Assembly: GCA_002077045.2 (NCBI GenBank)
Contig: KZ111141.1
Location: forward strand, 2,301,919-2,365,918
DNA: 64,000 nucleotides
Direction: 5' to 3'
From: Rachicladosporium sp. CCFEE 5018
Lineage: Eukaryota > Ascomycota > Dothideomycetes > Cladosporiales > Cladosporiaceae
The position numbers and the translations under genes are program-made. A model generated the notes under the pieces. That model was not told the origin of the DNA and did not search any database. It saw nothing but the letters and a program-made list of their open reading frames with translations. Positions 56,430-64,000 of this stretch are shown one piece after another. How positions within the stretch are numbered: position 1 is the first letter of the stretch; each line of letters begins with the position of its first letter.

Positions 56430-57277
56430 TGATGGTGTAAACAGCGCCTCGGCCAAGGCATGTCATGTTTCGGAGCAGATGCCGAGGCGTAACCCAAGTA
56501 TAAGCCATGAAATAAGCTTTGTCCCTTACGAACATGACACAAATCAATCGACTCTGGGGTATGTATTAGCCAATGTCCCGGCGTCTGTATAGCGCAGTGC
56601 ACGGCGCAGCACTGTTTGTCCCTCTCTTCGTGGTTCTATTGCTCGATGCCAATGGTCAACTCACCGCATGGACCGATCGCACCATACTGTGCTCGACAAG
56701 TTGCTGAATATCTCATTGCTCATGCAACCGGCATGGAAAAGGTGCGAGACACCTAATAATAGAAGTTTCACTGGGAAGATCTGGGTGAATCTCCAATCGA
56801 CTGCGTGAACTCCAAACAGCCGTGACTCCCGCGAAGAAGATCAACACGAAACAACCTCTCCGGACGCCTACGACCCTTGGCTAAGTGCGCTATCGTGTGG
56901 GCCTCCTAGGCATGGCCACGAGATCCAACACAACTCGATCGGTACTAAGGACGCGAAAACCGTCGAATCTCGTACAGACTGACATGGGCCTCTGAGCTCG
57001 CATATTCTCGCCCCAAGTACAAAGGCGTACTGACGATGGTACTGTGAAGTGAGGATAAGGTTGTCAAGGAGCTTTTCAATTAGCAGATTACTGTACAGTG
57101 CTAACTCGCTAATTATCGCAGCACTCAAGGAAATCCACAACACCATCGCTCGTACCGCCATGAACGCTCATCTCAACTGCCGTCTTTCAGGTCTTACATC
57201 GATCGATCGTCAGTAAAGTCGCAATCCCGACACCGTACAAAGGTATCCTATCGTACACTTCTCCATACAACGCAAGC
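56430..57277. other. convergent intergenic region
   Basis: 848 bp between LSB5 (plus) and the repeat-precursor gene (minus). No gene, RNA or repeat recognised. Confidence 0.45.
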
Positions 57278-58464
57278 TCAAGCCCTGAAGCGTCTCGGCA
57301 CAGACTTGCCAGCAGACTCAGCGGTGCTCACCTCAGTGTTCGCAACCTGGGCGCCAGCGTTCGCGGCACCACTGGTGAGGGTCCCATCGATGGAGTCGCC
57401 TGCGGAAGTGACTGGAGCAGTAGTGGAACCAAGTCCTGCAGCGTCGCCAATAGCCTGTGCGCCGTTCGCAACTTTATCGAGCTGGCGGCGCGACTTGGGA
57501 ACGGATTTGCCGGCTCCTTCGGCAGTGGCAACTTCCACATCAGCGACGGTCTGTCCGGCGTTCGCGGCACCAGAGGTCAGAGAACCATCAACTGATTCAG
57601 CCGCAGTCGTAGCAGCGGAAGTGGAGCTTCCTGTCCCCGCAGCGTCGCTGACGGCCTGAGCGCCTGCAGCAATCTTGTCGAGTTGACGGCGGAACTTGGG
57701 GACGGACTTCCCGGCGCCCTCAGCGGTGGCGACTTCGACGTCAGCAACAGTCTGCCCAGCACTGGCGGCACCTGAGGTGAGGGAGCCGTCGTCGGACTTT
57801 GCTGCGTCTGTGGCCGCGGAAGTTGATCCGCCAGTACCGGCGGCGTCGCTAATGGCCTGAGCACCTGCGGCAATCTGGAAGACTTGTTAGCCCAACATAC
57901 AAGGTAGTGTCTCCTTGAAGTACTGACCTTGTCAAGCTGACGCTTCGCTACAGGTACAGCAGCCTTAGCGGTTGCAACGTTACCCGCGAGATTCTCCTCG
58001 GCATCCTCAATCCCGTAACCGACTGCATTGTCCGTCCCAGAAAGGATAGAATCTGCAGCGGCTCCCTCACCAGCGAGCTGTCGGCGTCTCTTAGGAACAG
58101 CTGGGGTGGCTGGAGTGGAGGCCTTGACGGTCGCGACGTTGCCAGCGAGATTGTCTTCGGCGTCCTCGATGCCGTAGCCGACGGCATTGTCAGTTCCAGA
58201 GAGGATGGAGTCCGCAGCAGCGCCCTCGCCAGCTAGCTGACGAGCGAACATGCGTGGAACAGCTGGTACAGCAGCTTTGGCGGTGGCTACGTTGCCGGCG
58301 AGATTGTCCTCAGCATCCTCGACGCCATAACCGACGGCGTTGTCGGTCCCCGAGAGAATGGAGCTAGCAGCCGCACCTTCACCAGCCAGCTGAGGTACTG
58401 GCGCCGTCAGTCCCGTAGCGGCAAAGAGGAGAATGGCCGAGGCGATTGCTTGAGTGAACTGCAT
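57278..58464 (-). CDS. secreted Kex2-type repeat precursor with two repeat families
   Basis: Two exons: 58464-57928 and 57874-57278 (53-nt intron, GTCAGT, GCTAAC, TTCCAG); 377 residues. Residues 1-21 form a clear signal peptide. The rest is six tandem units: A1 25-75, A2 76-128, A3 129-175 (Gln-Leu-Ala-Gly-Glu-Gly-Ala-Ala ... Gly-Tyr-Gly-Ile/Val-Glu-Asp), then B1 176-242, B2 243-309, B3 310-377 (Gln-Leu-Asp-Lys ... Thr-Ser-Gly-Ala-Ala-Asn/Ser-Ala-Gly). Every unit starts Gln-Leu; A2 to B3 do so after a basic residue (Ala-Arg, Arg-Arg-Arg, Lys-Arg, Arg-Arg, Arg-Arg). This fits fungal Kex2-processed repeat proteins, whose units are cut in the Golgi and secreted; the free Gln could cyclise to pyroglutamate. 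There is no Cys and no known domain. The function of the peptides is unknown. Confidence 0.88.
57281..57939 (-). repeat. three tandem B-type repeats (67-68 residues each)
   Basis: B1 57939-57686 (split by the intron after four codons), B2 57685-57485, B3 57484-57281. B1 and B2 are nearly identical in protein; B3 has drifted (Gly-Leu-Gly and Ala-Gln-Val changes). Each starts Gln-Leu-Asp-Lys and ends Gly-Lys-Ser-Val-Pro plus basic residues. Confidence 0.92.
57940..58392 (-). repeat. three tandem A-type repeats (47-53 residues each)
   Basis: A1 58392-58240, A2 58239-58081, A3 58080-57940. The first 38 residues are almost invariant; length differences are confined to the Ala/Pro/Val spacer before the basic cleavage site. 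All three carry Ser-Gly-Thr-Asp-Asn-Ala-Val-Gly-Tyr-Gly. Confidence 0.93.
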
Positions 58465-58633
58465 GGTGGAGGATGAGGTTCAAGTGTGGATGGAAGATAT
58501 CGAAGATGTCGCGCACGGAGGCTGACTCGTGGTGGAAGAACTTGAAGCTGGGCTGGTAGGCTGTTGCTGGATTGGAAGACTTGATGAGCTGATGATCAGA
58601 AGGAGATGGTGTTCAAGTGGAAAAGCACCATGG

Positions 58634-58640
58634 ATTTATA
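58634..58640 (-). promoter_or_regulatory. TATA box of the repeat-precursor gene
   Basis: TATAAAT on the minus strand, 170 bp upstream of the ATG at 58464. The distance suits a TATA box plus a 5' UTR of about 130 bases. Most other promoters in this window lack such an element, so this gene may be strongly regulated. Confidence 0.5.
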
Positions 58641-59863
58641 CACATCTCATTAGCATTGTTCAGGATGGTTGAGGTGCGATGTCGTCAATTCGCATACGCA
58701 CGGCGGCCTGGCGACGTACTCGGGAGAATCCTTCTGGTTCACGATACCACGTGCATCGAGCATTCCGCCAGCTTTCTCGAGATCCGCACGACACGGCACT
58801 CGCTTGGAGGATCTACGGCGTGCAAGACATGCAGCTTGACTGAATGGCCCCACTGGTAAGCGCTCATGCACAATACGTGAGCTCAAAGCAAAACTTTACC
58901 ATGGATGATCGGCATACGCGCAATGTACTGAAAGGGACTTTGCGTATACAGAGTTAGCGAGCGGTTGCGCCATTTCCATATCCCGAGTCGAGAGCTGTGG
59001 TTCTAGTGGAAAGTATGGCTCCGTGAGGCGGATCCGAAACTATCGTCTCCTAGCACCCAAGTGGAAAAGTAGGCGGATCATGACCGCATCGCAACTGCTA
59101 ACTTGGTACCTAGCATTGCCTCTCCCAGGCGGCTAAGCAGTGAAAGTGCTAACACACACTGCGCCGCGAACGTGCCTACAACGATACTGCTTGAGTGAGG
59201 ACTCACCGAGTGCTGCCTATCTCTCACGCAGGAAGCTCACTGCCTTACAATGGCAACGATGTCATTTAGCAAAGCTGTGACGCAGCGTCGTCGTTCTTAA
59301 GCTTTATGATAAGCTCTGCGCTTGGCTGCTTAGGCTTCTTGAGGGTCTTGAACCCCCTTGACGATGGGATCCAAGAGGCCGAATGGGGATGATCGACGGC
59401 CAGCATTTGCGGGCACTCGGAGTGCTCTGAGAAAAGACCGATCGGCGACCTGTCAGCGAACGGTGCCGTGGCCTGCACGTGAAGCCAACGTGGTGATCAG
59501 CGCAGTCGATCTCCCTTCTAGACTGGTCTACAAAAAGACACTCTTACACGTGGCCGTACAGCGTCTTGCTCAAAACGGGCTTGTGAAATGCGACTGTATG
59601 CATCTCGGACTGCTCAGGCAGATTGCCAACGAGCGCCACGACAAGGCTCTGCTGCAGCTCGTCAGGTCACAGAACACGTCAGCGCAGGGTCGTACGCCAT
59701 GGCTTGCTGGGAATACGTGGCTGCATCCTCACCGCCGCCAGCAAGCAGCACTGCTGCACGCCTGAACGCCAGGTGCGGAGATGTGGATGCAGGTGCTCAA
59801 TCTCAGCGCCGAAATCCCGAATACGACGGCGCCCGGTAGCTTGGAAAGACTTTGTGCCAGTAA

Positions 59864-59924
59864 GTGGAAGCGTGTGGGTGGAAGCGTGTGGGCGCTCATG
59901 CACGACCGATCATGCACGACCGAC
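59864..59924. repeat. two adjacent 14-bp tandem duplications
   Basis: GTGGAAGCGTGTGG occurs at 59864-59877 and 59878-59891. CATGCACGACCGAT occurs at 59897-59910 and again, with the last base changed, at 59911-59924. Both units are 14 bp and lie 5 bp apart, in noncoding sequence. Confidence 0.9.
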
Positions 59925-62900
59925 CAAGCGAACCATACTGGCGGGAATCCGCTTTCGATCCTATGAGTCCTTTACACTACTCCTGGCACTTCGTTCATGC
60001 GGTGTAGCACAGAGCCGCTATTCCGCGCGGAAGCAGTATGTGAGCGATGCACACGATAGCTAAGTCGTCCTTTCTCTTGAGGATTCTATGATGAGCCACG
60101 GTACGAGTTCTCCCGGCTGCTCTGTTACTGTAGAGTAGCGGAAATAAGTTTACCAGTGCATGAGGTCTGTCAAACTTACCATCGATTACACTTTCTGGGC
60201 TATGTCATCGCAGCCCGCCGTTCTGCACGCCTCAAGATTGTCAAGCTTCCGAGAGTGTTCCACGCAAAAGCAGTGGAAAGTTAATTATGTTGTTGGAGTC
60301 GGAGAGGTGAGGTTGAAGCTTTGGAGGTCTGAGACGCGGACGCCACCTACGTCGCACCCCAATCCGGTCTCTGACGGCCCCATGGCGACTGCCAGCAACA
60401 GCCGGAAAGAGATCTTGCACGTACATGTAAGGTTGGGTCACCTTGTTTCTGTAAATAATGGAAACTTCGTAAGCACTTTCCACATTTCGATACGCTGTGG
60501 AGTCTCCGCAGCAGATCTCAGGGATGATGGGAAATGAACATATGAGCGCGTTTCCTGGGATGAGATCATAGCTGAAGAACACGAAGCACGACATGTGCTC
60601 TGCAGCACTAACACGCTCATATGAGATGCAAGTGGAATATCGATGCGGACGGATCTGCTCGTAGTCTGCCGCTGATACATCCCCAACAACGCAGACTGCT
60701 GTGGGTCACGGTAAGTGCAGCCGATGCAGCACTTCCGACTTCGTGCACGCTCTTGCACTAGAGTATGTCCAGAGCAGTGCTTTCGTCAAGCGCTCCCGGA
60801 TGAGTCGGCACGGCCAGCGGCGTCGCTGTTCAACACTTTCTGTAGCGAATGTCGTGGTGGAATGGTCCCCAGCATGCGTAGCAGATGCACGTTTGGCGCG
60901 CCCCACGCAGGCGCAAGCATCAGGCAAGTGTTCTCTTACGTAGGTCAGGCGTGCAGGGTCACCATGCCTTGCAATCTCCTATGTCATTGACTGATCTCAA
61001 CATCTGTGTCCGTCTACGCGTCATTCAAGGCCCGCCCTTGGTATGGCTTTCGACATGCCAGTGGGAGTAGCGCGTTGTCACGAGCGCATGATCAGCAATT
61101 ACGAGGTACCAGGAGCGCAGAGTGAGAGAACAGTGGATATGCACGCTCACTCTTCATCATATCCCATAGGTACACCGTAACGCCAAACCATTCTCATGCG
61201 GTCCTCATGACACTGCCCAACTCCCACTTCGCATCACTACTCGCACATCGCTAGCCGCCAACTCTCCATCTTCACCCACTGGATCTGCTTGTCCCGCAAG
61301 CCATCATGCCTCCTCGTTCCTCACATGACTGTGCACGGAATGATGCAGCAGGAGCAATCATCGCCACACCAGCATGGTAGCTTGATGGGAGGGTTCTTGA
61401 TAGGTCCTTTGACGAGCGTCGATGTCGATGAGGAGCCTGAAGCTGCGCTAGATGTGGATGGAGGCATGTTTGTCAATTTTGAGTGGGTCGAGGGTTGTGA
61501 CGGACTTCTGGTGCTGTCAGACCTGTTAGCACGAGTCGTGCGGGGTCCTGTCGCAATGGATCTGTACCTCGCGGTGTCGCAACCTCGAGTTGCTGATTAA
61601 GATGCTCGGCTTGATCGCTGGAAACCTACTTGCTTGAATGCAGCTGATATGAATGCAGTCAGGGTGGGTGGGTGGTTTGAACGTCACTGGGATGCTGCCA
61701 GTCGCAATCAAGATCTAGCCGCGGAAGCCATGAATAGCTGCGCCGCGCGCTCTTGCGTCACTGTGCGCCATGCACCATCGCTTCCAGATTGATCGTGCAG
61801 TCAATGGCATTGTCACAATCCGCATCCGCACAAGCTGGATTGCCATCCCATCGGCATGAGCTATCCAGTAAAAGGATACAGCTGTCAAGAACGGCTGCTA
61901 CACTTCAGCAATTAGCACGACTGGAGCCGGCAGTCCCCTATGTGCAGAGTCCAATCGCGTGCTGTAGCTACATGTACATATTCGCACGACTCTAGGGCGC
62001 TGTAGAATCAAGAGTGCAGAATCACGTCTTGTGATAGTACTCGTGACCAAACAATCGGCGTGGATGCTCGAGGTAGATTAACTTATATCTCATTATCTCT
62101 CATCATCCACTGACGCCGATACGGAGCTCTGAGACCTGGTTCAGCGGATAGTGCACAGTCGCCAATCGTCCAAGCACATCCCAGCATCATACCAGATAGC
62201 ACATCAACCATCTCAGCCCTGCACCGCGATTCCGCCAGCTGAAGCGCTACTCATCGCACTCGGCGGCCAAACCTTCTTATGAAAGACTCCACCGACATCC
62301 AGTGCCCTTGGCGGGTATCCGGAATGCTAGGATGTTCTCTGATGCAACCCCAGCTTCTGCTTGCGCTGGAAATGCTGGCGAGACGGATGAGATGGCCTGC
62401 AGGCAGGACAAGGGCGAAGGAGCGCTCCATGATGTCCAAGTTCAACGTAGTGTGATGGCCAGGAAATCCAGTGTAAGTCGTACTGGCCGTGGTCGTGATC
62501 TTCAGCACACATATTTCACTGGTAGTTCCAGCAATTGGGCTCGCATTGAGAGAGAAATCAGGAGAAACAAGCGAGATAGAAGCTTGAGTCGAACCCACCG
62601 ATCATTCACTTGCACGTTCCAGCTCGTCGCTTCGCTTCTGCGAACACTGTCCAGTGTAGGGATGCTGCGTAGCATGCCTTGACCAGCGTCCCAGCGAATA
62701 GAGATTTCATCAGGTGCGACAGCGACGGAGTGCGGATCCGCTGACAATGCCTCCATGGCTACTGCCACTGACAGGGCCGTCGCATGCGGACCTGAATGGA
62801 AGTTCGCAACTCGTGAGCGACCTGTCGATGGAACGCGACTTGATGACAACAGGTCCGGTACGCTGCTGCACTTTCTCCGACTTGGTCGAGAGAATCACAA

Positions 62901-63659
62901 GTGTTGATGTTGAGATGCAAACGAGAACCTACCCGGCACCTTAGAAAATATCGCCAAGGCGAGCCAATCGGCACCGCCTTCATGCAGGAACCCGACTGGC
63001 TCTTGCCGTTAGATCTGTCACTCCAACGCTAGAAAACGCGCTAAATGCGCTCTGCCCTGCGGGCAGCGTACACGAGTGTGCCCGACACGCGACGACCACG
63101 CGGCGAGCACGCCGGTATTGTTGAGGTACAAAGTCGGGTATCGAAACTACCGAAGGTTTTGCAACTCGACTGGTAAGCGGCGGCTGGGCTTGCAGTCGAG
63201 CTCTGATCTGCGAGATGGCTTCAGCGATCAAGCGGGAGGGAAATTTGACACCACCTCCTTCCGTCTTTGGCTGCGGTTGAGGCGAATCTTCTATCGTGTG
63301 CATTGGCCACACTCTGCCGCCATGGCTCGAATAAGCATCCTCCACAACCGACTGCACGCGGCTACGACTCCGGACACTGCCATACGAGATGCCGCCCGGC
63401 TACTGGTAAAGTACATCAATCTCATGCGACCCCAGTCTCCTTTCCTTCAACCACCCGCCTTCATTTGCGTTTGTTGCTCTATTTTCGCTGTGCACTGTCG
63501 TTGCCAGCTCACACTCCTTACATAGTTCCATACTTCTAATACAGCTGCTCGCTACTCGAGCAGTATTTCCTGATCCACCTCCGAGTTTCAGACGTCCGAC
63601 GACTCCTGCACGCGAAACTGAAACTAGACACTACGTTCAAAACCCCACTACTTCTCACG

Positions 63660-64000
63660 ATGGCATTGGCATCCTGCGCAGCTCTCTGCGCGAGCTTGAG
63701 CTTCAATGTTGGCTTCCAAGTCACACCCTACTCCTGCACGCCTCACGCCGCTGGCGTAGCAGTGAGCACCGCGTCCGGCCAGTCCAGCGTTGGTTGCGCG
63801 ACATCCTTCACACCCACTGTCGATGTCTGCCAGGTCACACTCGGCATCAAGACTTCCGGAACCGGCAATGTGTACTCTGAGGTGTGGCTGCCGAATAACA
63901 ACGCCAGCTCGTGGAACGGCAGGACCTTGACTACCGACAATGGGGGTGTCAATGGATGCGTGCACTATGTCGATATGGCGTATGTCACTGGACTCGGCTT
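63660..64000 (+). CDS. tannase / feruloyl esterase family protein (5' part only)
   Basis: Start at 63660; open to the window end, 113 residues visible. The text matches the N-terminus of the fungal tannase/feruloyl esterase family: Ala-Ser-Cys-Ala-Ala-Leu, a Val-Gly-Cys-Ala/Val-Cys-Gln-Val stretch, Glu-Val-Trp-Leu-Pro, Trp-Asn-Gly-Arg, Asn-Gly-Gly-Val-Asn-Gly-Cys-Val. Such enzymes are secreted and hydrolyse feruloyl or galloyl esters of plant material (family). No convincing signal peptide precedes the Cys at residue 6, so a further upstream exon or another start is possible. The catalytic Ser-His-Asp lie beyond the window. Confidence 0.82.
   Translation, partial: MALASCAALCASLSFNVGFQVTPYSCTPHAAGVAVSTASGQSSVGCATSFTPTVDVCQVTLGIKTSGTGNVYSEVWLPNNNASSWNGRTLTTDNGGVNGCVHYVDMAYVTGLG

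Larger units (their letters stand above)
58465..63659. other. 5.2 kb gene-poor stretch
   Basis: Upstream of the repeat precursor (minus) and of the esterase (plus). I see no frame with a recognisable domain, no pair of frames that splice into a sensible protein, no tRNA and no transposase remnant. Base composition does not look AT-rich as expected after repeat-induced point mutation. Two overlapping minus-strand frames at 62849-62251 are the longest coding-like stretch, but lack motifs. Short tandem duplications occur at 59864-59924. A TATA element near 58637 belongs to the precursor gene. Confidence 0.5.

Noticed and set aside
57278..58464. Calling the locus a dikaritin (ustiloxin-like) cluster
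   Set aside because: No UstYa/DUF3328, tyrosinase or methyltransferase gene is visible in the window and the Tyr motif is not next to a cleavage site.
62575..62600. tRNA B-box-like GGTTCGACTC on the minus strand
   Set aside because: No A box at the right distance and no foldable cloverleaf or anticodon arm.
62251..62849. Two-exon gene from the two overlapping minus-strand frames
   Set aside because: No donor/acceptor pair joins them into a protein with recognisable features.

Overview
This 64 kb window is nuclear DNA of a filamentous ascomycete. Genes carry many short introns (about 50-150 nt, GT-AG, CTNAC-type branch sites), lie on both strands with short intergenic regions, and encode fungal-specific families (Zn2Cys6 regulator, HET domain, HeLo-like/ankyrin, Hse1, Lsb5, Dug2). 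The general look fits Dothideomycetes (Capnodiales/Mycosphaerellales-like), but no marker here fixes the genus. Bases 51-150 are an assembly gap.

Left part (0.15-31.5 kb) is a dense, well conserved housekeeping block: URN1-like WW/FF splicing factor (cut by the gap), 20S proteasome subunit alpha 3, Dug2 glutathione-degradation subunit, methionine-R-sulfoxide reductase, a Zn2Cys6 transcription factor, an unidentified 1442-residue coiled-coil protein, a Ser/Thr-rich single-pass membrane protein, mitochondrial branched-chain ketoacid dehydrogenase E1 alpha, ESCRT-0 subunit Hse1, cytochrome b5, deadenylase PAN2 and exocyst SEC3. URN1/PRE9, BCKDH E1a/HSE1 and CYB5/PAN2 are divergent pairs.

Middle part (31.5-48.6 kb) looks accessory: a 2.2 kb stretch without a clear gene, a Cys-containing protein of unknown function, a broken HeLo-like/ankyrin gene, alanine aminotransferase, a HET-domain gene whose frame is interrupted, and a CCCH/NFX1-type zinc-finger helicase with one single-base frame break. 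Nearly all the breaks look like the loss of one base in a short homopolymer. None were seen in the housekeeping genes on either side.

Right part (48.9-64 kb): actin-capping protein alpha, two large disordered proteins, Lsb5 (VHS/GAT), then the most interesting gene: a secreted precursor (57278-58464, minus) made of three copies of one repeat and three of another. Each copy starts with Gln-Leu, five of the six directly after a basic residue and one after the post-signal Pro, as expected for a Kex2-processed repeat protein. It is followed by a 5.2 kb gene-poor stretch and the start of a tannase/feruloyl esterase gene that runs off the window.
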